Shown: in pieces, positions 50,601 through 59,322 of the stretch | Layout of the letters: each line of letters begins with the position of its first letter | How positions within the stretch are numbered: position 1 is the stretch's first letter | Assembly (NCBI GenBank): GCA_002388665.1 | Contig: DGMY01000025.1 | Coordinates: 62,001-126,000 of the forward strand | Source: Opitutia bacterium UBA4506 | GTDB lineage: Bacteria > Verrucomicrobiota > Verrucomicrobiia > Opitutales > Puniceicoccaceae | Direction of reading: 5' to 3' | DNA: 64,000 nucleotides | Program-made: the position numbers and the translations under genes | Notes under the pieces: model-generated | The model's input: the letters and a program-made list of their open reading frames with translations, nothing else | Databases searched by the model: none | Told to the model about the DNA's origin: nothing

Positions 50601-51174
50601 CACCGAACCGTACAGAGACCTCTTTCTCAATTTCCAGGACCAACTCGGCTCGCTTCTGTTGCTCAATGATAGAATCAGCACCGGCGAACCGCAACGCCCG
50701 GCCATTTTTGTCCCGTTCAAACACCTTGCCCCGGGAAAGGATCCACACCCACGAACCATTCTTCTTCCGAAGACGAAACTCCGCTGAGTAAGAGTCCGAC
50801 TCCCCGACCATGTGTCGATAGAGAGCCTCGTTTTTGATCTCCAAATCGTCGGGATGGATGATCGCACCATTAAAATCCAACCCCAACTCATCGGTGGGAT
50901 CTTCATAGCCTAGATTGGCGAGAAACCACTCGTGATCGTAAGTAAAGACCCCATTGGCGATGTCCCAATCCCAGAAACACAGACCAGTGCCGGCAAATGC
51001 TCGTCCCAACCGTTCAGCATCTTCCTGGCGGGAGGCGGCTTTCAATCGACGACGCTCCAATTGGAGCGCGGCAAAAACCAGAATGCCAAGTATGGAGGAA
51101 AGAATCAGACCGACTAGGAATAGTACCCGCGGATCTGTCCAACTAGCGTCCGATATTGCTGAAAGTTCTGGCAT
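47629..51174 (-). CDS. Large hybrid sensor histidine kinase (PAS, GAF, kinase, receiver)
   Basis: The 1181-aa protein has one membrane helix at 17-39. PAS domains lie at about 58-172 and 330-445, a GAF-like region at about 180-310 and a GAF at 465-630. HisKA follows with His675 (ANMSHEIRTP), then HATPase (about 780-895; NLLGNAVKF, DTGIGI, GGTGLGLSI), and a receiver at about 923-1040 with Asp974. The last 100 residues are Hpt-like in helix pattern but lack the expected His. The kinase signals probably through the coupled receiver-kinase downstream. Confidence 0.88.
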   Translation of the reverse strand: MPELSAISDASWTDPRVLFLVGLILSSILGILVFAALQLERRRLKAASRQEDAERLGRAFAGTGLCFWDWDIANGVFTYDHEWFLANLGYEDPTDELGLDFNGAIIHPDDLEIKNEALYRHMVGESDSYSAEFRLRKKNGSWVWILSRGKVFERDKNGRALRFAGADSIIEQQKRAELVLEIEKEVSVRFGEVYTAEGILQALAEGLVRLHEFEFAMVFLQEQPGESMQRIFWKNFPKELESIQRLKRDVGPVRVCYYDESDLSPLIQGEFSSPVSVTELQIIRNGEVAGCVWVGSSGRSYAPNVVLEAIEQLEIQAQGALDRIESEAFYRAGQRNLNSLINSIDEMIFILDQSYQIVYANDVAGSELGLDREDLVGTNLLEFVPEEGRDLTRENFEDLVAGNLPLCSAQMLKEQHRLLRVEVQITSGRWGETDALFCVVRDAGRRDEASRALERRDRRLRIASNALVELITASDMEAGIREAVNRVASVFGADRICVSEKVRELGNRDNLKAAQICCWTEAASAMVNLGEGDQTVQIDLMPEWSEKLRNGKSVAVIRDSSTESERNYLEKLGVRSLLLVPIHLRDNWWGVMGAEMHDEAREWSSGDVSLFEIVGSGLAGLVETVRLQRDLIEAKNETEKTNSELGEAIRHAQEMAEEASQANRSKTEFLANMSHEIRTPMNAILGFAELIEAEVNDPALVEFLRAIRSSGKTLLALINDLLDLSKIEAGKMSLQYEPVSLVDLIQDMLNIFQVRCQEKGVELKSEIASELPAQLLLDEARIRQIIFNLLGNAVKFTHRGSVELRIGTRPSSDSPHRVDLTIEVIDTGIGIEKEDQRSIFEPFEQSRGQKQKVYGGTGLGLSITSRLVKMMNGNLSLSSSLGKGSSFVVKLEGVSTMGGSKPDSGRDPNVLSETSGLNELYQGREILVVDDNPLNRRVLGASLRSLGVEVREATDGTECLRKLTEKLPDLVLMDILMPGLSGGETTARIHENPDWKGLPVIACTALDLARARQVSESADFDDILVKPVSQGALRSVLGRFLKRDSSVPAGEAANATPLIEEERIDVPAADEEVIVLGPEAAAELIHDLEGSFLDDWAMMKKRFRIEPILKASQEMHDLGRKYGSPELINYSEQLQHWIHLFDVQELKNAMEDFPDILDAIRSRAEQPSVACGANESTKGSQ

Positions 51175-51245
51175 TGAGGTAAAAGCCGATGAGGCCCTTC
51201 GATCTAAAAAAGCCTAAGTGCTCCGCCACCTCTTGCAAAGCCAAT

Positions 51246-51272
51246 AAAAACGCCCGCGTTTCCGCGGGCGTT
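51246..51272 (-). terminator. Rho-independent terminator
   Basis: ACGCCCGCG (51250-51258) pairs with CGCGGGCGT (51263-51271) around a four-base loop, and on the minus strand the stem is followed by a run of T. It ends the 200-aa exported protein gene at 51315. Confidence 0.8.
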
Positions 51273-51314
51273 AAAAGAGTGTTAATCAGGGAAATTCCCC
51301 TGAATCCTCGAGGC

Positions 51315-51917
51315 TTACTGCCCTGGGGCGAAGTAAGTTGGGTTGTTGTCGATTGGATCAGTCGTTTGCTCCTCAGGAGTCGCATCCTGGTCTGCAGGAT
51401 CGGTGACTCGATCTGCGTCAGGCTCAAATACTGGCTGAGGAACTGTTGCATCATCAACAATTGGTCCGAAGCGTTCTTGAACACCGTCTACGAAAGCTTC
51501 GTCATAAGGGAGCTCGAGATCGAGGAGGAACTTAACGATCGAAAGAACGTCATCTTCAGAAACAACCTCGTCGTCGTAGGCGGTCATCAACTGGTCCAAA
51601 GTATTTTCGAGCTTACGAGCCAGTGCGCGGCGCTGAGGCTCGGGGAGAGCCTCCATCCCGGAAGTTTGAACGCGAGGAACGCTTGGATCAACCTCAGGGG
51701 CGTCCGCTGGCTCGAGAACCGTTACGCCGTTTTCACCCACCTGAATCACTTTACCGGAAGGGAGGTTGGCAAACTCTACATCAACATTCGTGATCGAGGC
51801 GGACATCGCGCCGACCAGAACGATCGAACTGAGCTCGTCTGCTTCCTGTGCTTGCACAGGGCTGACCGCTAACGTGAGTAAGGAGCAAAGAAAAGTGGAC
51901 GTAAGAAGCTTTTTCAT
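51315..51917 (-). CDS. Exported protein, unknown
   Basis: A 200-aa protein with signal peptide (residues 1-23, cleavage after AQA). The mature part has a beta segment (SSIVLVGAMSASITNVDVEF), a helical core with acidic residues, and a Pro/Asp/Thr-rich C-terminus (PADQDATPEEQTTDP). The segment YDDEVVSEDDVLSIVKFLLDLELPYDEA looks like a helical pair. No family recognised. Strong terminator downstream; monocistronic. Confidence 0.6.
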   Translation of the reverse strand: MKKLLTSTFLCSLLTLAVSPVQAQEADELSSIVLVGAMSASITNVDVEFANLPSGKVIQVGENGVTVLEPADAPEVDPSVPRVQTSGMEALPEPQRRALARKLENTLDQLMTAYDDEVVSEDDVLSIVKFLLDLELPYDEAFVDGVQERFGPIVDDATVPQPVFEPDADRVTDPADQDATPEEQTTDPIDNNPTYFAPGQ

Positions 51918-52075
51918 AGTTTATTGGATTTTTGATCCACATTGATGCAGTGTCAACTTCCATTTTTACGTACTCAAGCTACCACGATTTGAAAACAGAT
52001 CATCAGACCCAGCGGAAAGCTCCATGCAATTGATTGGTTTACAATCATTGCCGAGTAGTTAATTCGGTTCTAGCT

Positions 52076-53089
52076 GTGAAAGTTTATTTTCTCAAGAGAC
52101 TGCTATTAGTCATACCTACTTTAATAGGTGTAACGCTGGTAGTGTTTGCGATCACCCGGTTTCTACCGGGTGGACCCGTCGAACAGGCATTGATGCAGGG
52201 CCAGATGGCGGACGGGCAAGAGTCCCGCTCATCCAGTGAGGGTATTGGCTTGGCTCCTGGGCAAATTGAGCAACTTGAATCCTACTACGGTTTCGACAAG
52301 CCGTGGTACCGCGCCTATGCGGACTGGCTCCTCCAAGTGGCTCAAGGCGATTTGGGAAAATCCTACCGCTACCAAGTGCCGGTAACTACAATGATCCTCG
52401 ACCGGGTTCCGATCTCCGCCTACTACGGCCTGATCACCTTCGTTCTTACCTATTCGGTCTGTGTCCCCCTGGGGATCCTCAAGGCGATCCAGCACCGGAC
52501 GCGGCTCGACAGCGTCACCTCGATCGTGGTCTTCACCGGCTACGCGATTCCCGGTTACGTCCTAGCGGCTCTCCTACTCGTCTTTTTCGCCTTTCAACTG
52601 GAGTGGTTTCCCACCGGTGGTTTCGTCAGCCCGGATTTTGCCGATCTCTCTTTCTCCGGTCAGGTGGTGGATTTGATCCAGCATTCAGTCCTCCCGCTGG
52701 TATGCTACATGATTGGCAACTTCGCCTTTCTTACCCTTTTGATGAAAAACAGCCTGATCGACAATTTAGCGGCCGACTACATGCGAACCGCCACCGCAAA
52801 GGGGCTATCGTTCCGCCGATCGGTTCTCAACCACGCTCTCCGCAACTCCCTGATTCCGATCGCCACGAACTTTGGCAATGCCCTCTCGATCTTTGTCGCA
52901 GGGTCATTTCTGATCGAAAAGATCTTCTCCATCGATGGCATGGGGCTCCTGGGCTACACCGCTCTCATTCAGCGCGACTATCCAGTCGTGATGGGAATAC
53001 TACTCATTTCGTCCATTCTCCTCCTAGTGGGCAACATCATCTCCGACATGCTCGTCGCCGCTGTAGATCCCAGGGTCCGATTTGACTAG
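52076..53089 (+). CDS. yejB: Peptide ABC transporter permease (YejB-like)
   Basis: The 337-aa protein has six predicted helices and the permease signature region (GLSFRRSVLNHALRNSLIPI near residue 240). The N-terminal stretch KRLLLVIPTLIGVTLVVF and the PGGPVEQA motif match YejB. The GTG at 52076 is chosen; the earlier in-frame ATG at 52034 lacks similarity. With yejE and yejA downstream it forms an importer for peptides or related compounds; the ATPase gene is not adjacent. Confidence 0.85.
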   Translation: MKVYFLKRLLLVIPTLIGVTLVVFAITRFLPGGPVEQALMQGQMADGQESRSSSEGIGLAPGQIEQLESYYGFDKPWYRAYADWLLQVAQGDLGKSYRYQVPVTTMILDRVPISAYYGLITFVLTYSVCVPLGILKAIQHRTRLDSVTSIVVFTGYAIPGYVLAALLLVFFAFQLEWFPTGGFVSPDFADLSFSGQVVDLIQHSVLPLVCYMIGNFAFLTLLMKNSLIDNLAADYMRTATAKGLSFRRSVLNHALRNSLIPIATNFGNALSIFVAGSFLIEKIFSIDGMGLLGYTALIQRDYPVVMGILLISSILLLVGNIISDMLVAAVDPRVRFD

Positions 53090-53092
53090 GCC

Positions 53093-54148
53093 ATGAATCC
53101 GATCACACGCCGAAAACTCGCCCGCTTTCGAAGCATTCGACGGGGCTACTGGTCATTTATCGTGCTCATGGCGATCATCGTCGCCTCCGCTTTTGCCGAG
53201 CTATGGATCAACCAGCGGGCCCTCGTAGTCTACTATGAAGGCGAATTCTACTTTCCCACCTACGGCTCAGAGCATACGGGCCAAACTTTTGGCGAAGAGT
53301 ACAGGTACGAGGCGAACTACCGAGCGCTCAAGGAAGAGTTTGCCGCCCCCGGAAACCCGAACTGGGTCATCATGCCTCTGGTACCCTATAGTCCTGACGA
53401 ATCCATTTATCAGGAGGGGTCCTATCCGCCCTACCCCCCTTCATTTGAACGAGAGCACTATCTGGGCACCGATCCGCTCGGGCGCGACATCCTCGCCCGG
53501 TTGGTCTACGGGTTTCGCATCGCACTGGGTTTCTCACTGGCTCTCATGACCTGCACCTATCTTTTGGCGATCGTGATTGGCTGTGCCATGGGGTACTTCG
53601 GCTCCTGGATCGACCTGATCGGCCAGCGGTTGATGGAGATCTGGTCCAATATCCCCTTTCTCTACGTAGTGATCATCCTTGCCTCTACGATCCCTCCGAA
53701 TGTGGGTCCCGGGACCCGCATTGGCGGACTTTTGCTAGTGATGGTCATCTTCAATTGGGTAGGGATGGCCAACTACATGCGTACTGCCTCCTACCGTGAA
53801 AAATCCCGCGACTACATCGCTGCCGCCCGGGTGATCGGCACCGGACCTACCCGGATCATTTTCCGCCATCTTCTGCCCAACACTCTCTCGATTGTCATCA
53901 CGTTTATCCCATTCACCGTCGCAACCGGTATTACCTCTCTCACAGCTCTAGACTTTCTCGGCTTCGGGATTCCACCTCCTACTCCCAGTTGGGGCGAACT
54001 CTTGCAACAGGGAACCCAGCGCCTCGACGCTCCGTGGATCGTCACCTCCACTTTCTTCGGCATGGTGACGGTGCTCATTCTCGTCACTTTCGTCGGCGAG
54101 GCCTTTCGGGAGGCCTTTGATCCGAAAAAGTTTTCGTTCTATCGCTGA
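53093..54148 (+). CDS. yejE: Peptide ABC transporter permease (YejE-like)
   Basis: The 351-aa protein has an N-terminal helix, a long periplasmic section (about 45-125, with FYFPTYGSEHTGQTFGEEY) and five C-terminal helices with the EAA-like segment REKSRDYIAAARVIGTGPTRII. The long periplasmic section and FYFPTYG are typical of YejE. It starts three bases after yejB stop. Confidence 0.87.
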   Translation: MNPITRRKLARFRSIRRGYWSFIVLMAIIVASAFAELWINQRALVVYYEGEFYFPTYGSEHTGQTFGEEYRYEANYRALKEEFAAPGNPNWVIMPLVPYSPDESIYQEGSYPPYPPSFEREHYLGTDPLGRDILARLVYGFRIALGFSLALMTCTYLLAIVIGCAMGYFGSWIDLIGQRLMEIWSNIPFLYVVIILASTIPPNVGPGTRIGGLLLVMVIFNWVGMANYMRTASYREKSRDYIAAARVIGTGPTRIIFRHLLPNTLSIVITFIPFTVATGITSLTALDFLGFGIPPPTPSWGELLQQGTQRLDAPWIVTSTFFGMVTVLILVTFVGEAFREAFDPKKFSFYR

Positions 54149-54259
54149 GCGCGCCATTCGCCATGCCAGTCTGACCGAGCCGTTCGCCGACCGGCGTCGC
54201 GCGATAAAAGCACAGGAACGGGTTTGCACCGTGGGCAAAAAGTTTCAGGATGCCATTCC

Positions 54260-56188
54260 ATGCCAATGAATCTTCCGACCCGAATTCCACTCATCTCCAT
54301 CGTTCTCGCAGTCGGCCTCGTCCTTTTTAGCGGCTGCAGTCCCTCCTCTTCCTCCGAGGACGCCAGCAATACATCCGCTCCCGAAGCCGAGAACCAGACC
54401 ACCCCCAAAGAGTATTACGCCAGCAAACCTGAGTTTTTCCACTTCGCGACCCCCGGGGAGCTACCGAGCGACCTGGAATGGACCGATGGCATGGATCAAC
54501 CTGTCTTTGCCTCCCCCAAGGCCGTTCGCGGGGGAACCATCCGCTCGTTTATTCTGAATTTCCCACCGACCATCCGCTACGTCGGACCCGACTCCAACCA
54601 CGGATTTCGAAGCGTCCTGTCGGACGACAATATCGTCGGATTGGTGGAGCGGCATCCCGTGACCGGAAAATTCTATGCCGCCATCGCCTCGGAATGGGCC
54701 GTCACACCCGACAAAAAAACGGTCTACTTCCGTCTCCGCCCCGAGGCCACCTTTTCCGATGGTGAGCCGGTCAGTGCCGACGACTTCTTGTACCTGTTCT
54801 ATTTCATGCAATCCCCTCACATCGTCGCCCCGTGGTACAACGACTGGTATAGTAAGGAGTACGATGGCATTACGCGATACGATGAGCACACCCTAGCCAT
54901 TCATTTATCGACTCCCAAACCCGAGCCATTGGAATTCGCCGGAGTTCGCCCGGTCCCCGCCCACTTCCACGGCACTCTCGGCCCGGATTGGGTCCTAAAG
55001 AATCAATGGATCTTCGAGCCGACAACGGGCCCGTACGAGCTGCTGCCCAAAAACATTCGGCACGACCAATCGATCCGAATGACCCGAGTCGAGGACTGGT
55101 GGGCGAACGATCACAAATTCTTCCAGCACCGATTCAACCCCGACTCAAAATTCTACGAACTCGTCCGCGATATCAATATTGCCTACGAACGGTTCAAGAA
55201 AGGGGATTTCGACATGTTCAGCCTGACTCTTCCCGAGTTCTGGTACGAGAGATCGGAGGGAGTAGACGCCTTCGACCGGGGACTCATCCGAAAGGCCACC
55301 TTCTATAACCAAGTCCCCCGCCCCAGTATTGGCCTTTGGATCAACTCCGCCCATCCGGGGCTCGACAACGTGGAAATCCGGGAAGGGATCCAATACGCAA
55401 TGAACTTCGACCGAGTCATCGACAAGCACTATCGGGGCGACTACACCCGCTTGAACACGACCTCGGACGGGTACGGCGAGTTCACCAACCACGACATTAA
55501 AGCCCGTGAATTCTCCGTCCAAAAGGCCCGGGAGCATTTCGCGAATGCCGGCTTCACCGAACAAGGCCCCGATGGTATTCTCCGCAATTCCCAGGGCGAT
55601 CGACTCAGCTTCACCATTTTGGTCTATCAAGGGCCACGGGTAGAGGTCGCACAGATCCTGAAAGAAGAAGCGCGTAAAAGCGGCCTGGAGATCAACATCC
55701 TCTCGATGGAACCGACGTCCGCCTACAAGCAAGTCATGGAGAAACAGCATCAGATTACCTTCTCCGGTTGGAACTCCACTCTTCCCTACCCCCGCTACTG
55801 GGAAGGATTTCACTCGGCAAATGCAAACAAGCCACAGACAAACAACATTACCAACACAGCCAACCCCGAGATGGACCCGCTCATCGATCAGTATCGCGCG
55901 TCCACAAATCTCGAAGAGAAGCTGGAATTAGCCCATACACTTGAGCAAATGGTCTACGATGAGGCCGTCTTCGTCCCGGGTTTCAAGGTACCGTTCTACC
56001 GGGTCGCCTTCTGGAGTTGGATTCATTTTCCTGAGGGTTTCGACGCACCCATCAGCGAGTCGGCCGGGCAACACGGACTCTACTGGATCGATCTCGAGGA
56101 GAAGAAGGAGATCCTCAAGGAACGCAAAGGCGACGCAAAGCTCCCGAACGAAGTCCTTATTTTCGACGAATGGAAGGACCCATCCTGA
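54260..56188 (+). CDS. yejA: Extracellular solute-binding lipoprotein (YejA-like, family 5)
   Basis: The 642-aa protein has a lipoprotein signal (SGC at about residue 27) and the family 5 peptide-binding fold: WAVTPDKKTVYFRLRPEATFSDGEPV near residue 145 and a C-terminal PFYRVAFW region. YejA-type proteins bind peptides or peptide-like antibiotics for YejBE. ATG at 54260 is chosen; the TTG at 54224 would add residues that do not look like a signal peptide. It is 111 bases after yejE, and ruvA begins seven bases after its stop. Confidence 0.85.
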   Translation: MPMNLPTRIPLISIVLAVGLVLFSGCSPSSSSEDASNTSAPEAENQTTPKEYYASKPEFFHFATPGELPSDLEWTDGMDQPVFASPKAVRGGTIRSFILNFPPTIRYVGPDSNHGFRSVLSDDNIVGLVERHPVTGKFYAAIASEWAVTPDKKTVYFRLRPEATFSDGEPVSADDFLYLFYFMQSPHIVAPWYNDWYSKEYDGITRYDEHTLAIHLSTPKPEPLEFAGVRPVPAHFHGTLGPDWVLKNQWIFEPTTGPYELLPKNIRHDQSIRMTRVEDWWANDHKFFQHRFNPDSKFYELVRDINIAYERFKKGDFDMFSLTLPEFWYERSEGVDAFDRGLIRKATFYNQVPRPSIGLWINSAHPGLDNVEIREGIQYAMNFDRVIDKHYRGDYTRLNTTSDGYGEFTNHDIKAREFSVQKAREHFANAGFTEQGPDGILRNSQGDRLSFTILVYQGPRVEVAQILKEEARKSGLEINILSMEPTSAYKQVMEKQHQITFSGWNSTLPYPRYWEGFHSANANKPQTNNITNTANPEMDPLIDQYRASTNLEEKLELAHTLEQMVYDEAVFVPGFKVPFYRVAFWSWIHFPEGFDAPISESAGQHGLYWIDLEEKKEILKERKGDAKLPNEVLIFDEWKDPS

Positions 56189-56195
56189 ACCTATC

Positions 56196-56789
56196 ATGAT
56201 TGTTTACTTACAGGGGCAACTGCTCCAATCAACTCCCCTTCACGCGATTGTTCTCGCAAACGGTGTGGGCTACGGCGTTCACGTTCCCCTCCGGGTCTCG
56301 GAGAAGCTCCCAGCCCCCGGAGGTGAGGTCAAACTCCACATCCGGCAGGTCTTCCGTGAGGATTCCGCCGACCTCTTCGGCTTCATCAGTGCGGCCGAAC
56401 GGGACTTCTTCGACCTGTTGACAAAGGTTTCGGGTATCGGGCCCAAAACCGCCCTCACGCTTCTCAGCCGCGTCCCGGCCGAATCCCTTGCGGCAGGAAT
56501 TGCCTCCAGCGATACAGTTATGCTTTCCAAGTGCCCCGGCATTGGGAAAAAGACAGCCGAGCGCATTATTATCGAGCTCCGCGACAAGGTTCCCTCCTTC
56601 GGGGTACCCGAGACCGTTGCCGGCGCGAGTGCTTCCTCAAGTGCGAGTGCTACGGCCGAAGAAGCGGTTGCGGCGCTCGTCACCCTTGGGTTCAAACCAG
56701 TGGATGCCCGCAAGGCTGTCGAACGTTGCCTGCAAACTGCATGCTCGACCCCGAGTACCGAGGAGCTGGTGAAAATGGCCCTCCGGTAG
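56196..56789 (+). CDS. ruvA: Holliday junction branch migration protein RuvA
   Basis: The 197-aa protein has the three RuvA domains: an N-terminal OB-fold (residues 1-65; MIVYLQGQLLQSTPLHAIV), two helix-hairpin-helix motifs (VSGIGPKTALTLLS at about 76-89 and CPGIGKKTAERIIIELRDK at about 111-129), and the C-terminal RuvB-contact domain (AVAALVTLGFKPVDARKAVE). RuvA binds Holliday junctions as a tetramer and loads RuvB. ruvB and ruvC are not in the window. The gene follows yejA by seven bases. Confidence 0.93.
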   Translation: MIVYLQGQLLQSTPLHAIVLANGVGYGVHVPLRVSEKLPAPGGEVKLHIRQVFREDSADLFGFISAAERDFFDLLTKVSGIGPKTALTLLSRVPAESLAAGIASSDTVMLSKCPGIGKKTAERIIIELRDKVPSFGVPETVAGASASSSASATAEEAVAALVTLGFKPVDARKAVERCLQTACSTPSTEELVKMALR

Positions 56790-56796
56790 GCGAAGG

Positions 56797-56813
56797 CGGC
56801 TCCCAAAGAGCCG
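56797..56813. terminator. Short hairpin between convergent genes
   Basis: CGGCTC and GAGCCG are perfect 6-base arms around a 5-base loop, between the convergent ruvA and exported-protein genes. It has no T-run but is well placed to end both transcripts. Confidence 0.4.
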
Positions 56814-56830
56814 GTGGGATGGGTCGACGC

Positions 56831-57442
56831 CTAGTTTTTCAACGGCTTCCAGACATCGGCCGAGTAAACCTGACTCATGGCAGAAACCATTTGATCCAGA
56901 AATTGCTCTTTCGTAGCCCCACTCGCCTCCATAGGGCGGAGCAACATTTCCTCGGTCTCCTCCAGCTGGCCAACCATGTCGACCTTCCAGCCCCCGGCTT
57001 CCTTCACAAAGAGGTAGTCGATCGGGTTCTGGCTCCCGTTGATCAATATCTGGCCCGCTGCCGAATCACCATCGACCGTGATCTCGCCAATCTCGGTCAT
57101 CGCACTCGCTTCCTCATACATTTGGGACATATCGACCAATGTCTGCGCCGCATTCGTTGGAGGCACGCCTTTCGCAGCGCTTCTGACACTAAAAACTGCC
57201 AACACCGTAGGAATCGGCTCTTTGATCAGGTCTTCTCGACTGGCGGTGTTCGCCAGATTCATCACCTTGGAGACGAATACCTTCGAATCAGCACTCAGCA
57301 ATTCCAATGCTTTCTCACCATTTTTCTCCAAAAGAGAAGTATCAAATTCGTCATAGGTCTTTCGAATGTCAGTCTCCTGTGCACTCAAAGCAGCCGGGAG
57401 GATCAATAGAGCCAATGCGTATAGGTGGATGAGCATCTTCAT
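56831..57442 (-). CDS. Exported protein, unknown (NTF2-like pattern)
   Basis: The 203-aa protein has a signal peptide (residues 1-21, cleavage after LSA). The mature protein has helices (KTYDEFDTSLLEKNGEKALELLS) and a later beta stretch (EIGEITVDGDSAAGQILINGSQNPIDYLFVKEAGGWKVDMV), a pattern like NTF2/SnoaL fold proteins. The ATG at 57442 is chosen because it begins the signal sequence. No neighbour suggests a role. Confidence 0.55.
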   Translation of the reverse strand: MKMLIHLYALALLILPAALSAQETDIRKTYDEFDTSLLEKNGEKALELLSADSKVFVSKVMNLANTASREDLIKEPIPTVLAVFSVRSAAKGVPPTNAAQTLVDMSQMYEEASAMTEIGEITVDGDSAAGQILINGSQNPIDYLFVKEAGGWKVDMVGQLEETEEMLLRPMEASGATKEQFLDQMVSAMSQVYSADVWKPLKN

Positions 57443-57463
57443 AGGAGAATATCTAAACGACAA

Positions 57464-57861
57464 CCGAGAAGATTCCCAACGAAATTATGATCAATTTTAC
57501 GCAAGTCCTCCTGCCGTTCGGCAGTCACCCGCCCGCGAGTGAATCAATAGCCCCTTTAGTAAAACTAAAGTAAACATCTAGCGTTAAATCTCTCCCCAGT
57601 ATCTCATCAATTAAGCCCCTTCAAACAATCGAACCGGAGAAAAAGTTAAAGAAGTGCAAAGAAGACTTCCCATGCACGAAAGGCAATCGACTCACGAGTC
57701 GCCACACTCTATCTCTCCCCGCGATTCCCACCATCCAATAATAGAGTCCTTTTTCGATCGATTGAATGAACAATCCCGCGCCTCGCCTCAGCAGAAAACC
57801 GCCCCCAACAGTAAAAAGTTTTACATAGGCGGGAATAACCACAAGGTTTGCTGCTTCTCAC
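57464..57861. other. Intergenic region of about 400 bases; no gene found
   Basis: Neither strand holds a convincing gene. It contains two small hairpins: CTGCC/GGCAG at 57511-57524 and CTTTAGT/ACTAAAG at 57554-57570, the latter AT-rich and perfect over seven pairs. It ends with the GGGAATAA motif in front of the sigma factor gene. The longer plus-strand frame at 57654-57872 has no supporting signals. Confidence 0.5.
57831..57838 (+). promoter_or_regulatory. Candidate ECF sigma -35-like box GGGAATAA upstream of the sigma factor gene
   Basis: GGGAATAA lies 23 bases before the ATG of the ECF sigma gene. The same octamer occurs at 59323 upstream of the LPMO-GH9 gene. A TCTC that could be a -10-like element lies 17 bases downstream here and 14 bases downstream there, so spacing differs and the assignment is tentative. 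If it is the promoter, the transcript would have an almost absent leader. Confidence 0.35.
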
Positions 57862-58374
57862 ATGAAGGATGAACACGAAATCGATTTTGAAGAGCTGGTG
57901 GACGCCCACTACCAGGCGCTCTATCGATTCGGGTATAGTCTTAGTGGGAACGAACACGATGCGAGTGATCTCGTGCAAGAAACTTTCTCAACGTTTGCCC
58001 TCAAGGGAAGCTCTATCCGTGATCGATCGAAGGCCAAGACATGGCTGTTCACCACCCTACACCGCCATTTCCTCCGCCAATTTCGCAAAAGTAAGCGGGT
58101 CCAAGTGCAATCTCCGGAAATTTTGGCTAACCAAGCACCGCCCATCGACTCCGATGCGGCCCGCGCCATCGATTGCGATTCGGCACTCGATGCCTTGGTC
58201 AGCATCAACGAAACCTACCGCACTCCACTTACCCTCTACTACCTGCGTCATTTTAACTATCGCGAGATCGGTGAAATCCTGGAGATCCCAATTGGCACTG
58301 TCATGTCACGACTCGCTCGGGGCAAAACCGAGTTAAAAAAAATCCTTCTTCACTCACCAAAAATTGACCAATGA
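57862..58374 (+). CDS. ECF RNA polymerase sigma factor
   Basis: The 170-aa protein has sigma2 (residues 10-75; DAHYQALYRFGYSLSGNEHDASDLVQETF) and sigma4 (residues 107-160; LDALVSINETYRTPLTLYYLRHFNYREIGEILEIPIGTVMSRLARG) regions without the longer domains of housekeeping sigma factors. It directs RNA polymerase to a specific set of promoters. Its stop overlaps the start of a membrane anti-sigma-like gene as ATGA. Confidence 0.92.
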   Translation: MKDEHEIDFEELVDAHYQALYRFGYSLSGNEHDASDLVQETFSTFALKGSSIRDRSKAKTWLFTTLHRHFLRQFRKSKRVQVQSPEILANQAPPIDSDAARAIDCDSALDALVSINETYRTPLTLYYLRHFNYREIGEILEIPIGTVMSRLARGKTELKKILLHSPKIDQ

Positions 58375-59141
58375 CCCGCGACGAAGCAAAGATTCTCCTT
58401 CAGGCATGCAGCCTAGAATCTGCAGCCTCTACCTCGCCCGAGGTGGAAGAGGCTCTTGCTATGGTCGCCCAGGACCCAGAACTGGCAGCTTGGTGGGCAG
58501 CTGAACAGGAGTTTGATGACGCCTTTTCGCTCGAAATGGACCGGTTTGCTGCTCCTCTGGATTTACGTGCAAAGATTGTCCGAAGCCACGACCCCAAACC
58601 ACAGTCGTCGTCGATCTTCTCGCATTGGTTCTCTCCCGGTTCCCTTCGGACCTTCGCCTCGTTCGCCACTGCCTTCGCCTTGGTGGTGTTCGTATCCGTA
58701 ATGCTTTTCGAGCCTCGCGAGGCGACGGCCCTCGACGAACTCCCCGGTTTCCTGACCACCATTCAGCAGGAAATTGAAAAGAACTCCGCCCCGAAGAAGC
58801 CGGACGGCTCTGATGAAGACTTTTTAAAATACCTGGAGGAACAGAACGCACCCCTGCCCTCCAGATACCTCGAATCGATTCAAGGGTTCGACAGAACCGG
58901 TGCATCCTTTCTGGAAGAAGCAGACTCAAAAATAGGTGTCCTCTTCCTCGAAAACGATTCGGGCCAAATTTTTCGACTCTTTGTGATCAATAGAGATGTG
59001 AGCGACTCAACTTCGCCTCCATTCCCAGAAACGTCTCTTCGCCAGTACCCAAGCATCTCGGTTCTCACCTGGAAGGACGGGGGCAAGGTACACGTCTTGG
59101 CGACAACGGAATCGATTGAGGTCTTACAAAAACTGCGATAG
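58371..59141 (+). CDS. Membrane anti-sigma factor-like protein
   Basis: The 256-aa protein has a helical cytoplasmic part (residues 1-90, with WWAAEQEFDDAFSLEMDRF), one membrane helix at 94-113 and an extracytoplasmic part with a short beta domain (about 160-256). It lacks the zinc-binding HxxxCxxC motif. Position, topology and ATGA coupling to the ECF gene indicate that it holds the sigma factor inactive until a periplasmic or envelope signal is sensed. Confidence 0.75.
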   Translation: MTRDEAKILLQACSLESAASTSPEVEEALAMVAQDPELAAWWAAEQEFDDAFSLEMDRFAAPLDLRAKIVRSHDPKPQSSSIFSHWFSPGSLRTFASFATAFALVVFVSVMLFEPREATALDELPGFLTTIQQEIEKNSAPKKPDGSDEDFLKYLEEQNAPLPSRYLESIQGFDRTGASFLEEADSKIGVLFLENDSGQIFRLFVINRDVSDSTSPPFPETSLRQYPSISVLTWKDGGKVHVLATTESIEVLQKLR

Positions 59142-59322
59142 GCTTCCGCTCCTTGGCTCGTGAGGGATGCTTGCTCATACCTGGCAGCTTCACCCTTTCC
59201 TCTCGCAGAACCTAACTGCATAAGACAGCGCCTCTCTGCATAGTTGAAAGCCAGCCCGCGCCCTTCCAGATCCGACAACGGAACACTCCCTCAATTCACT
59301 CTGCTACAATTTCTTAGTAGTG

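Noticed and set aside
57654..57872. Plus-strand frame of 72 codons before the ECF sigma gene
   Set aside because: Low-complexity shadow-like content, no ribosome site and it overlaps the promoter region of the sigma gene.
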